DNA of 64,000 nucleotides from Pohlia nutans. Its lineage: Eukaryota; Streptophyta; Bryopsida; Bryales; Mniaceae. Position numbers and translations under genes: made by a program. The stretch is taken from NCBI GenBank assembly GCA_022496805.1, contig CM040088.1, positions 17,825,001 to 17,889,000 on the forward strand, written 5' to 3'. The notes below the pieces were generated by a model. It ran no database searches and was not told the DNA's origin. It saw nothing but the letters and a program-made list of their open reading frames with translations. Of this stretch, positions 11,454-24,025 are shown piece by piece. Within the stretch, counting starts at the first letter, position 1. Each line of letters begins with the position of its first letter.

Positions 11454-11556
11454 GTGAGCAGTGAGCATGCGGTGAGCAGTGAGCATGCGGTGAGCAGTGA
11501 GCATGCGGTGAGCAGTGAGCATGCGGTGAGCAGTGAGCATGCGGTGAGCAGTGAGC
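11454..11556. repeat. 18-base tandem repeat
   Basis: Five exact copies and one partial copy of GTGAGCAGTGAGCATGCG. Because 18 is a multiple of three it is open in several frames on both strands, but I see no gene around it. Confidence 0.95.
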
Positions 11557-11771
11557 TTGATTTAGCCCGGCCCTGCGCACTGCTCATTGCTTGCCCTTAT
11601 TATAACCTGCTTGTGAAGAGCAGGTCAGCAGTAAATGCTTGCTTTTTTGAGAAAAATCCACCCCCCCTCAACGCACAGGTGGATTTCCGGTTCCCCAAAA
11701 AAATTCATTATGCCTGTGAGACTTACGTTGAATTTGCGGAAAATTCTAATTTGTCTCATACTTGGCTATAA

Positions 11772-11923
11772 CATAACATTCAGCAACATGCATTGTTTCT
11801 GCCTTGGCTCTACAATAGATGGTGTGGAATATTCCACACTCAACAATGCTTCATGAGTAGCTAAGTGGACAAGTGGAGGCTTAAGGTAATGAGCAGGGTG
11901 CATGAAGGCTATTGAATGTTATG
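11772..11923. mobile_element. MITE, CATAACATTCAGTAGC family, copy 4
   Basis: Ends CATAACATTCAGCAAC and CTATTGAATGTTATG, with the same internal palindrome and flanking segments as the copy at 1550-1713. Confidence 0.75.
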
Positions 11924-13326
11924 GAAGTTGTACACACTTCCATGAACTTGAAATTGAACATGAACAAATTTGATTGAATAGGTTGAAGTGAGGTGAAGGC
12001 AATTGAGTTGAAATTCATAGCTAAGCCCAAAAGTTGTAAATTAGAAAAAATGCATAACAATTTTTTTTAGATATTTAGAAAGATATGTTTGATGAAATAT
12101 AAAACTAAATTAACACAAAATTAGCAATTTATGCTCTTGGGGATTTGACAATGCACCTGTTTCAAATATTGCCAATATTTGCCATGGAAATGAAAAATCT
12201 CTATCCCAATATTAAGAATGGCAGGTTTAGCAAACACCGTACATTCTATGGAATTTTTAATTTTGAAAATTTATAAAAATACTTTTTATATTTTTTTCTC
12301 TTAGATTTTCAACGATATAAAATCCTCACATCTTTCATCTTTAGTTACAAATGAAAATAGAATTGATTTTTGTGTAATAGAATTAATAATAAAAGATTTT
12401 TGTGTAACCATAAATTATTCAACCAAAATCCATAATCCAACTCCTGTTTTTAAAAATGTGGAGTTTTTGCTATCTAACTTGAGTTTTAAAACAAAATAAT
12501 TCTTTAACTTTTAATTAAGGGTCGGAATCCCATGAGATTTGGGAACGCAATAGAGGTGGATTATATACACATCTATAAAAAAACTGAAGCTAAAATACGA
12601 AAACAAAATACCAAAAACAAAATCATATGGAGTTGCCTAAATTTTTTTGTGATCATAATTTGGTTGTGTGAAAAATCAGGAGTTAAAAATGACTTACTCA
12701 TTTTAGTAAATTATATCCATATCAAGGTCTACATAGCTATAGCAAGGATAGAAAAATTACATTTTTTGTATTTATAGGTGCATTCTATTTTTCACTGATT
12801 TTTATCATGATTGAAAAATAAATAAATAAATAACTATTTTTTGTCTCGGTAGAAGAATTGTAAATTGCACCTTATAAAAAATAATTTAATTATAGCACTC
12901 AAATGAAAGTTGTCCACTATGGCCTTTAGATGATATGCATACATCAAACTAATAATTTTCACCAATATATATTTATTTAGTGAATATGATATGCATATGG
13001 TTACAATATATTTAAAATGCTAAATTCTATTTATTGAATTTTAAAGATGTTTATATTACAATGCATAATTCATAATACTTTACTTAAAAGCCATTTATAA
13101 CTTAAGAAGATTAATTTTAAAAGTGAATCATGCTTCCCGTATTTGAATTATAAAATGTTTTTAGAAATCCAAACAATATAAATATTAAACAATTGTCATA
13201 AAAGTTTTTCAAAAAGATCGATGTACAAATGAAATAGACAACTATTGATACTCAATACACATACTAAAGCCCATTCATCATTTAGAGTACGTATACTTTT
13301 ATGATTAGAGCTTGAACTAAATAAAA
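11924..13326. other. AT-rich spacer, 3' of the carbonic anhydrase gene
   Basis: Very AT-rich. No coding or repeat structure that I can support. It probably holds the 3' UTR of the carbonic anhydrase gene near its right edge. Confidence 0.45.
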
Positions 13327-14451
13327 CTACCTATCTTTATATTCTACTTCCCAACTCGTTAATTTACCTTCAACAAAGTCATAATGCATCCCATGAATTT
13401 TCAACTTGCCACTTTTCACACGTTCCTCAATGAAAGGAAATGTCAATAGATTAGATAAGGATACATTCACAACTTCCTGAAAACACATAAAATAATAATT
13501 TTATAATACTAAAGAAAAAAACAATTAGTTGTGTGCTTCAATTAATAAGAATGATAAAAGAAGCATAATCTTGAAACAAATCATTTTGGATAGATAATTA
13601 TGATTATAACATCATTGGGTCAATTGTAAATTTTTACCAATATATATACACAATTAATACAATATTATTGTTCATACAAATCAAACATTCAACTTCTTGC
13701 CATAGTGTAACAACATTCAAAATATTAATTCCTAGAATTTGGAACATAAGATATTACATACTTTTTTACAATATCTACATTGCTCATCAAAAGACTTACC
13801 ACGAATTACTACCAATGTCTTTTCCTTTGCAGGAAGTCCAATTCTCACCCAATTTCCAACAAAATCACTGTATCACATCAAAAACCATACATGCATATAA
13901 TGTTTTGTACAAAATTCTAACCAACTAATTTTCCTAGATTAGAGTGAATATATATTTTGATTTTGATTTTATTTTATTTTTGATTTGTTATAGATTTTGA
14001 ACCTGTTGGGTCTGGACACACGTGTTACTTTCGTAACTCTTTGGAACTAATAGAATTATCCTTAAAGTCACCTTGTGTTTGAATAAGATACCGTGAATTT
14101 TGCTTTAATGTATTCTTATTTGTTCACCCTAAATAGTTAAAAGGTAGGAAAGAGCTTAGTGGTCTCTTATTATTAAGTGTGTAAGAGCTTGGTGGTCTTC
14201 AAACTCATGGAAAACTAGTTTAGCCGTCTTTCTTGACGGCTAAACTAGTTTCCCTTGAGTTTAGAGACCACCAAGCTCTTACGCACCTAACAATGATAGA
14301 CCACCAAGCTCTTACGCACCTAACAATGATAGACCACCAAGCTTTTCCATACTTTTTAACTATTTAGGGTGAACAAATAAGAATACATTAAAGCAAAATT
14401 CACGGTATCTTATTTAAACACAAGGTGACTTTAAGAATAACTCTAATATCT

Positions 14452-14485
<34 letters not shown>

Positions 14486-17400
14486 GCAAGCTATAGAGAC
14501 AATAAATTTTAAATTTAATTTTTTTTCCTATATGAGTTTCCATTTTCATTACCATTCTAGCAACATCAAATTTGTCAAATTTTGAGCCCAAATGTAATTT
14601 TGATGAATGTAATTTTGATGAATATTAAATGGTAAATGCTTCTAAATTCATTAAAGGAGTGTCTAAAACCATTTTTGAAAGTTTGACTGTACAGATAATT
14701 ACTAAACATCATGCTTCTCATTTTCTCTTTTGGACCAAACTTCACCAAAGTTGCAGAAGTAACATTTTATAACACATTTAGGTTTTGCCCTTACCCCCTC
14801 TGTCATTTAGGGGTTAAGTTGACTCAAAAAAATATGTGGTTTTGAACTCTTATTATAAAATGGAGGGAGTACAAGATTTCATCGGTTAATCTAAGGATCA
14901 CAAATTATTTTTTTGGAAAATATGAATACCATGCAATTTAACCCCTAAATGCCTATAACCCTCTCCAAATTTGGAGAATTGCAAAGATGCATTATTATAT
15001 TTTGAACTTGATGTATGAACGAAAGTATTACATTATGAATTTTAGATTCTATTCATTCGGTTAGATCTATGATTGCTATCACCAATAATTTTGTATAAAA
15101 TTTGTAACTCAAAATTCAAAATTCTTTTGTAATTCAATTTCGAATAAGATATTGACAATCTACGAATGAAATTTGTTGTGATAGGTTGAAATGTAATACT
15201 CTAGGTGTAGTGATTCTTGGAGATATATTGGTTGCTTAATTTTAGGAGTTGACTTTTTCAAGAGTACTTTTGAACTATTTGGAACTGAGATCTTAGAAGT
15301 TTTCAGTGAATCACTACAACATGAAATGAGGCATAAAAAATTCACAAATCGTCCCCTTTTGAATCGGATCACACATACATGAAGCTAAATTTCCATAAAG
15401 TCTATAGTAAAATTTCCACATTACAAAAGTGCATGATGGATGAAGAAACATGGATGGAATCTGTACATTGTTCAAAAAATGAACGCCTAGGCAGTTAAAC
15501 TTAAATAAGATGTATTATTTGTAAAGTTAAAATTTGTAAAATTATATTTCTTTGTTCCATATGCACTCTTTAAAATATAATATGTAAGTTTTTAAATTGC
15601 ATTTATCAATGTCAAATAGATAATAATGGTAGCAAAGAATTCTAATACTATCGGTACGTACAGTGGCCTCCAATAAGTCTTGCAACCCAACTTTCAAACC
15701 TCACACTAAAACATTTATCACACTCACTACGATGGTTTGCTGACCTCAGAATTTTGCATATACCCCCGCTTGGACATGAAGCATTTTTGGGCCAAATTTG
15801 TTACCTTGTAAAATAGGCGGTTATAAAATAATGTTAATTTGCAAACTTTTAGGCTTTTGTTTAAAAAATATCATATCTGCTAGACAATACTTGCCAAAGA
15901 TCCAAATTTTTAGAAGGTTGTAGTTGCAGTAAAGAACGATATGGTGTTATGCAAGATAATGGTATTCCTAGGTATTTTGTGTTCACATGTAATTCAATTT
16001 TTTTAAATAGCGCCAAATTTTAATTCAATTATAATAAATTAATTTTCCTATTTTTGTCACTTTTTTTGTAACATCATGTTGTCACAGTAAGGAACAATAT
16101 GGTGTCACAAAAAATGAGAAATGAAGGTCAATTACTTTATTCTACAATTAAACAAAAAATTGGCGTTATTTAAAAAAAATTGAATTGCATGTGAACGCAA
16201 AAACACCTAGGAATATCATTATCCTTTATAAGACCATATTGTTCGTTACTACGACTTCTACCTTCTACCAAAACTTTGGATCCTTGGGAGCTATTATATA
16301 GCAAATATGAGTTTTTTAAACAAAGGCCTAAACCACAAGTTTTTAAGGTTACAAATTTGGCCCAAAAATGCTTCACGTTCAAGCGGTGGTATATACAAAA
16401 TTTTGTGGTTGTCAAACTATCGTAGTGAGTGCAAAAAATGTTTCAGTGTGAGGTTTGAAAATGGGGTTGCAAGACTTTTTGGAGGCTGTTGTACAATATA
16501 ATTTAATAGATTATTAAGAACCAACCTAGATTGTGATTTCTTTGACATAAGAGCCTCAACACCTCCGCAACTAGTGTGTCCCATTACCACTATATATTCC
16601 ACCTGCCATTGAAAATTATTAGATCATGATAATAATGTGTTTACCAATTTTAATATATTTTAGATTTGTTATAAATAGAAAATAAAAGGACATGCATAAG
16701 TGAATAAATATATATTTATAATTTGTATTCAATAAAATTTATTATTTTCAAAATAAATTATTATTTTGTATATGAAAATTCCTACATTACCCACTTACCG
16801 TAGGTTAATAGCATGTTCAACACAAATTAAATAATTACTTCAAAAAATGAAAGTTGAAAATTTTTGGAATTTTTTTTTCAAAAACTGTCATTTTAGCATG
16901 GTGAAAAAGATGATCTTGAAAAATATTTGTATTGTCAAAAGGAACTATCCAAAAATAATAATCAATCATATATAAATGGGTTGGACCTGCTAGTAACCTA
17001 TGGTATCATACAAATCTAAAATATATTAGACCACCAATTTTCTCTAAGAAAATGAAATTAAATATATGATACCTAAATGATATAAATAGCTATATTTTTC
17101 TATGATTGACTAAAAAGTGCTTAAAACACAACATGTGAAACGTACAATAATGAATTGTATTTCAAAAAAATCAAGAAATATAAGAAAACATGAAAAGCTT
17201 GAAAAGTACACTCTTTACTAAAATTGAGGATGACCTGCATGCACGAGTATGAATTAAAAACTCACATATATGGGCTTTCAATATATTTTATTGCACATCT
17301 ACATGTTTATATTATACTCTTTCTATCTAAAAATAAGTGTTCTATTTTTGGCACTTTTTGTCCTAAAATAATTTTCCTATGTTTAATATTTAGATGTGAG

Positions 17401-18061
17401 CACTATTCACTCCGAATAGGGCGGATCATTTTGCAACTCATAGGATTTTCAATTGGGTTTTATCATGAATTTTTAAAATTTAAAATTGCAACTCGTAAGA
17501 TTTTCAGAATTCAAATCTTATGAGTTGTTATTCAAAAATCATGGCTTTTCAAGATTCAAATGGTTTTATCATTAAAAATTTCACAAATAGGCACTCCTTC
17601 GAGAGGTAATGTTATCAATATCATGTTCACTTTTCGAGTATTGAGATGCATTTTTTTTTGACAAATCAATGTTATCTAGTTGAATGTCTTCTAAGAATAG
17701 GACAATGATTTCAGGACATAGGAAGTACCTACTATGAAAGAAATACTTTCACCTGTTGTACATAATATATGTGGATGTATCAAATAATAGCCTTATGTAC
17801 ACTCACCTAAGTATGTATACGCCACAAAAAATGTAAATACCAACGTTATGTTTAACTTATTTGGTGCAAAAGTAATTGAGATTTATTTTTTGAAACAATT
17901 ATGAGTATTTAACAACTCTATCATATATTTTAAAATATATTAATTATATGATTTCACACCTTTAAAATAGTAACAGCAAATTGCACGGCTGCTTTAGTAC
18001 CATGATGTTCTCCCTGCGTAATTATACAATCAAATTCATAATAAACTTCATAATTAAGTTA

Positions 18062-18100
<39 letters not shown>

Positions 18101-21100
18101 TATAAATAATGTTGTTCAATTCAAAATTTATTTAATCTCTATAAAATTTGGAACCAAATTTGGTTTTTGTTGTTTTGAATAACCTTTGGGGAGAGTAATT
18201 TTATGTTTGAATTTCTACTTTCATTATGTCTTTGGCAACATTAAACTTGTCGAATTCCTTGTCCAAGCAGGAATATCATAAAAGAATTCATAAAATAAGC
18301 TCAAAACCCAATTTTGGGGTTTTTTAATGTTTTAATTTGTTAAAGAACTCTTAGGTACAAATATGTGGCTCAAAGTTGCCAAAGAATGAAGGCAAAGTAT
18401 CAAGAAACTTTTAAAAAATACTCATAGAATTTAAATTTTTTACCTTGAGTTTTTTGCAAGCTCCATGGTGTTGAAGTTTTGGACAAAGACACCTTTCTAG
18501 TAAAATACTAGTAATTCACTCATATTTTCATATCTAAAGTTAAACTTTCTGTCATCTATAGTCAATTTTGATTAATTTTATTTTTTCTATATTCCTTGAA
18601 GAAAAAATAAAAATAAAAATTTATATGATGTTTTGAGTCAAAAACTTTACTGTGAAAATTCAAAAAGCTTCATCTTTGAACTTTATAATTTCCTAGAGAG
18701 TGACTAATTTTTTTTGAAGTTGATGATCAAAAAGATAACTTCAAGATCCAATTGGTCTAACTTCAATATAGTAGAGTTAACCGAAAAGTCAGCTCAAAGA
18801 GGAAAGTTTTAGCAAATTCCTCTTGAACTCCTCTTGAACTCATATTGAAATATAAATAGACCGAAAACTAGTTCAAGGTGAGTTGGGAGACAATCTAAAA
18901 CAAGGCACTGTCATTATTCTCCACACCTCACAATGACTTCCACACCTCCTACCAAAGCTCCAAGCCCATGGCCCACAAGGGGATAAGTTATGACACGACA
19001 CTATTCAACCCAAACATAGCTCAAGGGAGCTCAAAAGAGCGCTTGAAAGAAGGTTGAAAAGGCATGTTCCATGGCCTTCTTTTCGGTTAACTCTAGTTTA
19101 TTGTGAAAATAAAAGTGAAAGGCACTTTAACCCTTTAACGTCTTGATTCAACACTATTTTCAAAGATTCATTATAAAATGTTTGATGAAAAAAAGAAATG
19201 GAGTTGATGTACAAAGCAAAGTTGTAAATGTCAATGTGAAGATAATGTATGTACGGTTGGATTCATCATATTTATTATCAATATTTTTAAATGAATTTTG
19301 CAAGGTTTTTTCTTGAAATTCAATTCAAATTTCAAATTTCACACAAAAGAATTAAAAATATTGTAATGGAATTGGAATATTATGCACTACAAGATAGTAT
19401 GGTTTCCATTATTTGATGCTACTTATTTTGGCAAATCATGTTTAAAGTCTCACTTTTTGAACTAAAAATGAAACTTGACAGAAACCAATTGTGTTGTTTT
19501 TAGAAAAATCACAATATCTTATTTTGAAAATCCATACCATACAAATGATAGTCAACTAGTACAAGAACCAAGAGAAATTTGGATGGAAACTACAAATTGT
19601 ATAGGATGTAGTGTTGAGAAAGGTTGCAATTTGTTCGTCGTGCGTTTTATGGACGCAGGCGCGTTAAAGGGTTTATGGTTAACAATTTTTCTTACAAATT
19701 TGTTTATAAAGTTATAATGTATTTTTTCTTTATAAACCTTGGAAAACTTGAAACTCCTCTTCAATAGCTTTTAATGAAAAAACAATGTCTTTTCTTACAA
19801 AACCCAAAGTAACATAACAATGCTTAAAAATTACTGCAACACTCTTTAATTCCAATAATTGATCAATGCAATGATACTGAATTTTGAAGACATTTACAAT
19901 TATTTAAATGATTCCTTGCAATTATTGGATTTGGTAACCAAGGGCTTATTTCCATTTCTATTTTAAAAAATTAACTTTGTTTGCAAAGACAAATTCAAAT
20001 ATGATTAGGTAGGAGGGTAATCCTTTCATTTAGTGATAAATTCCATTCCTACATGAAAACATTATGTATTTTGTATAAAATCATTAATGAATATGGATTA
20101 TATCTCATTTGTAAATCTCAAAATTATGTTGTCAATACATGAAAAATTTAAACCTCATAAGTTACACTCACCAAGCCTTCACAAGGAGGAACCATATTTG
20201 CAACATTTCGAACAATAAATGTTTCGCCTACGTCCAAACCATGTAGTTTTGTGGGACAAACTCGAGAATCTACACATATGAGTACTTTGACCGGTTGCCC
20301 GGTCAACGTATCACATATCCGGCCGAGGGGTGGGTATTTGTACTCCAAGCAATGAACGCCTTTTATCTAGGAATGCATGTGGTGAAAGGACTACACATAA
20401 GAGTGAAAAACAATGCCTAAATGGCCAAAATGGGTGTGTGCAAGAAAATGATAGCACAAAATCTCGTGAGAATTTGACCTAAAAAATGACCACAAGAGCC
20501 TTAATCCTCCACCAATTGGCCCTTAGGTACTAAATACTCAATTATGGGCTCAAATTGGTGAGAAAAGGAAGTGGGTGAGGTGAAATTGCAACCTCACCCA
20601 ATATGGCAGCACACAATTATGACATTCACACTTGACCCAAAGTTTGCCTAAAAATGCTTAAATTCTACACCAATTTGCCTATAAATACTAAGTACTTGGA
20701 AATGGGCTTAAATTGGAGTAAAAAATGATTAGGTGAGGCGAATTTGCACCCTCACCTAAAATGGCAGCACTATGTTTAACCCCTAAATGCCTAGAGCCCT
20801 CTCCAAATTCGGCAGTTTTGCAAAGATGCATTATAAAATGCAACCTACAGGGATATTTTGAACTTGATATATGAATAAAAGTTGTACATTATGAATTTTA
20901 GATTCTATCCATTCGGTTAGATCTATGATTGCTATTACCAATAATTTTGTATGAAAGTTGAAACGTGAAATTCAAAATTATTTTGTAATTCAATTACGAA
21001 TAAGATATTGACAATCTACGGATGAAATTCATTGTGATTGGTTGAAATGTAATACTCTAAGTGTAGTGATTTTTGGAGATTTTTTGGTTGCTTAATTTTA

Positions 21101-24025
21101 TGAGTTGACTTTTTTTAGAGCACTTTTACACTTAAATCTTCAAAATTCTGGGTGAATCACTACAACATGAAATGAGGCATAAATTTTTCACATATCATCC
21201 CCTTTCTAATCGGATCACATATGCACGAAGCTAACTTCCCATAGAATCTACAGTAAAAATTCCACACTGCTATAAGTGTATGACGGATGAGAAATTTTGG
21301 ATGAAATCTGTACATCGTCCAAAAAATGGACGTTTAGGCAGTTAGGGGTTAACCCTAGAATGAGCCTAAAAATTGCACTAAATAACATAATGCTCGACAC
21401 AACTACTCCAATTGCTATAACACATCAATGGAGAGTTGGAAATGGCACATACTCGTCAAACACCAAGAATTTTTAATCCTTTTTTCACAATTGACCTAAT
21501 TTTGCAAAGAGATGGGGAAAGAAATCCCGGTGTAATTTCGGCAGCACTTCTGCACTATGCTGCACACCGGGATTTTTGAACCCTAATTATCAACCCATCA
21601 CTACAAGGATTTGAAAGATAGTACGGAACAAAAACAAGCAAACATGCTTACACACAATCACAATTGCACCAATCAAGTGGAAGCAATATAACTTGCTAAA
21701 TAATAATTGTTCGTTCTACAAGTCCTACTAAAACCTTGGATATTCAATTCTATCAAATTTAAAGCAAAATGGTTGGAGAAGAAGGTGTTATAGACCTTCC
21801 TCCGTAATGTCACGCGGTGACCTCCGTAATATCACCCTGTGAGAAACAGGAGATGCTCACGAATTGAGAGCCGCTAGCACTGCTGGTTCGGAAATCTTGG
21901 ATCGCAACGCCGTCGTCACTGCGCCTCGTGGTCGTTCACAATTGCCTTGACGCCACAGATCTCCCCGTCTCCATGGTCGTCGTCGTGGTTCCTGGTTCCG
22001 CGTCGTGCATTTCGCCGTCTTTGGCACTTACTCGCGATGCTGCCCGTGATCGCCGTCGCCAACAAAACCACCGCCTTGAACAAACGCACAAATCGCCTGC
22101 GTCACGTTCTTTTCAATCACCGGTGCAATCACTGAAACTCGCCGTCGTCTTCGCCTCGTCGTTGCAGTGACCCGATCTCGCTCTGCTGGGACCCCATCAC
22201 GCAACGCCTCGCAACCTTGTTACCCTCGCCTGATCCTCGTTACTCGGCCTCGCCGCTCCGTGACCAGCAACGCCGCGTACTAGCCTCCTCGATGCCTTCA
22301 CGCTACGCCTGTACTTGAGTTCGGATTGTCGGCACTACTTGCCGTTCTCGCAGCGCCTCGCAACCCTCACGCGCCCTCAACCTGGTCGTGCCCTTGTGAC
22401 TTTCGATGCCACTGCAGGTCTCACTCGCCCTGCTCTTGTCTTCGTTGTGCTCACGCGACCTCCGATGCCGCTGCAGGCTCTCCCCCGCCCTCGTCGCGCC
22501 GCTGAGGCCGCTCTTCAGTCCGTATCCACAGATCTCCACGCTGTGGGTCTCGCGCCGGGTGCTCACGGATCGTCCCCGGATTCCCTTCGTTGCCCCGATT
22601 TCACGGCGGTCGTGGTTTCTACACGGATTTTGCAATGCAACCCGGACCCTACCTCACTCTTCGCAATTCAAGTCAGGCACCTCTAATTCCTACTCTAATC
22701 AATACCTCTCACTCATCCAATAATCCTTCACTAAATTTTTCCTTGCCAGGTTCTACAACTCCCAGATCCAGATTCAAGAGCTAACGTCCCTCTCAACAAC
22801 TAACTGGCGGAAACACAACTAACTGAACTGTGACCTTGCGACAGGGGTGAGTTTCAAAATCCCACCCCAAGCTACATCCATCCAATGGGCTCTCATCCAC
22901 CCATTATCATCCGTACGTCTAGAATAAAACCTATTCTAACACTAACTAAACTCTCACTACACTCATAGAAAACCGGGGGTTAAAACTTAGAACTTGGAGT
23001 TTACACAAGAGTAAGTTCCAAATTCCACCCCGGTAATTTAAGAATCATACTACTAAAATAATAGACAAAACCGTACAAACACTAAAAATCCCACGGTTAA
23101 TCGGTTATAAAATGATACGCAGCTAAAATTACTCTGACAAAAAGGCATAATAAAAAAGGCCAACTAAAACCAAAAGCAAAGAGTACACCACACGCCAAAA
23201 TGTCTGATCAGCTAAAATGCTGCACTTAAACAAATAAATGATAGAAAATAATAAAAAACCTCGTGGTAAAGGTTTACCGCGAAAGTGGACCGTCTCGACG
23301 GTTCACAGCACATGTAATCATCATTCCTTGATGATAAAAGATAAAATTCAATTCAATTAAAATGTAGATTTCACATGAATAAATAAATATATGATTACAA
23401 TTAAATAATAAAAATGTCTTAATAATATGAATTATAATTGTAAAAAATGCACCTTAGGTTGTTGACCTGCAGCAAGCTTTGTATACAACTCTCGCTTTTG
23501 ACTGTGGAAAACAACTTGAAAATTTAATAGCATTCATTCTTGTAAATCAATTATAAATTGTCAACAGTCTTGTTATTGAGCTCTACACCACATTGTTGAA
23601 TGTATATTTCATCAAGGTTGTTGAATGACAATCAATAATATAACCTTAAAACCACTATTATTTAGTCTAAAGAAATATTTTTTTCAATTGCAATTTATGA
23701 AAATTCCATAGTAGAGACAAATATAGTAGATTGCCATTGAAATAAACCTAATATTGATTTTAACAAAGAACTTGAACAATTTGTTTATTAAACCTATATT
23801 ATGTGTATCTCACTTGAACTCTTCTTCTTTAAAGTTGATAAATCCTTTCTTTAACTTTTCAATGATGTCACCTAAATTATTGATAACATAATTCTCATCC
23901 ACAACATTATGATTTTTGAAAGCATATTCTTCTTTCAAAACTCCCCCGCGTTCTTCAATGTTTTGCAATGTGCGCAACCCAACTCGAAGTGCTTGAATAC
24001 ACAATTTTTGAATATGACGTAACAT
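13327..24025 (-). CDS. Beta-type carbonic anhydrase, seven exons
   Basis: A zinc enzyme that interconverts CO2 and bicarbonate. Exons in gene order: 24025-23814, 23501-23453, 20342-20172, 18013-17960, 16602-16526, 13867-13762, 13476-13327. All junctions have GT-AG borders and matching phases, giving 272 residues. The beta-class zinc site is complete: C110, D112 and R114 in CVDSR, then H171 and C174 in GHTSCGG. The C-terminus has the family segment NVSLSNLLTFPF. The first Met (MLRHIQKLCIQALR) starts a basic, acid-free stretch that may be an organelle presequence; an additional upstream exon is possible. Oddities: 19 extra residues (88-106) sit just before the zinc motif, codon use is AT-rich, and introns of up to 3.1 kb are filled with mobile DNA. 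Family assignment is firm. Exon 3's start is the weakest point. Confidence 0.85.
14051..14445. repeat. Near-perfect long hairpin in a carbonic anhydrase intron
   Basis: The arms (about 14051-14226 and 14238-14445) are almost exact reverse complements around a loop near 14230 (GCCGTCTTTCTTGACGGC). The right arm carries an extra tandem copy of a 33-base segment containing AGACCACCAAGCTCTTACGC. A poly-T run of about 30 bases follows at 14453-14484. It may be a young foldback element or a source of double-stranded RNA. Confidence 0.85.
14938..15504. mobile_element. piggyBac-like element, family C, copy C1
   Basis: Begins TTAACCCCTAAATGCC. The right end is degraded (GCAGTTAAACTTAA where C2 has GCAGTTAGGGGTTAA). 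The interior aligns along its length with C2 (20776-21352) and C4 (32152-32729). It lies in the same carbonic anhydrase intron as the hairpin at 14051. Confidence 0.75.
15658..16494. mobile_element. 837-base foldback element
   Basis: Arms of about 350 bases (15658-16010 and 16155-16494) are imperfect reverse complements with about 85% apparent identity. The ends GTACAGTGGCCTCC and GGAGGCTGTTGTAC are inverted. There is no coding capacity. It ends 32 bases from the 16526 exon border of the carbonic anhydrase gene. Confidence 0.8.
18061..18100. repeat. (AT)n microsatellite
   Basis: A run of alternating TA of roughly 38 bases in the intron just upstream of exon 4 of the carbonic anhydrase gene. 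Confidence 0.95.
19127..19674. mobile_element. piggyBac-like element, family D, copy D1
   Basis: Begins TTAACCCTTTAACGTC and ends GCGTTAAAGGGTTTA, so one flank has decayed from TTAA to TTTA. The interior is the reverse complement of D2 (52437-52987). It lies in the carbonic anhydrase intron between exons 3 and 4. Confidence 0.75.
20776..21352. mobile_element. piggyBac-like element, family C, copy C2
   Basis: A complete copy with TTAACCCCTAAATGCC at the left and GGCAGTTAGGGGTTAA at the right, 577 bases. It lies in the carbonic anhydrase intron between exons 2 and 3. Confidence 0.85.
21780..22800. other. GC-rich island inside a carbonic anhydrase intron
   Basis: About 1 kb of C- and G-rich sequence in an otherwise AT-rich intron. 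Overlapping open frames exist on both strands but none is protein-like: they are rich in Arg, Ser and Pro, as expected of GC-rich noncoding DNA. It could be an inserted retroelement fragment, such as an LTR or leader, or a captured promoter region. I could not find terminal repeats. Confidence 0.4.

Noticed and set aside
11454..11556. CRISPR-like array
   Set aside because: Head-to-tail 18-base units without spacers in plant nuclear DNA; it is a minisatellite.
11213..11771. Two ORFs (124 and 105 codons) through the 18-base repeats
   Set aside because: They are open only because the tandem repeat length is a multiple of three; flanking residues are not protein-like.
20284..20342. Acceptor at 20284 as the start of carbonic anhydrase exon 3
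   Set aside because: It would remove the odd 19 residues but is out of phase with the preceding exon's donor.
22303..22686. Overlapping 110- and 123-codon frames in the GC-rich island
   Set aside because: Arg/Ser/Pro-rich composition on both strands and no motif; typical of GC-rich noncoding DNA.
21780..23460. Solo LTR beginning TGTTATAG near 21787
   Set aside because: No matching CA end or 5-base target duplication was found, so I left it as an unclassified island.
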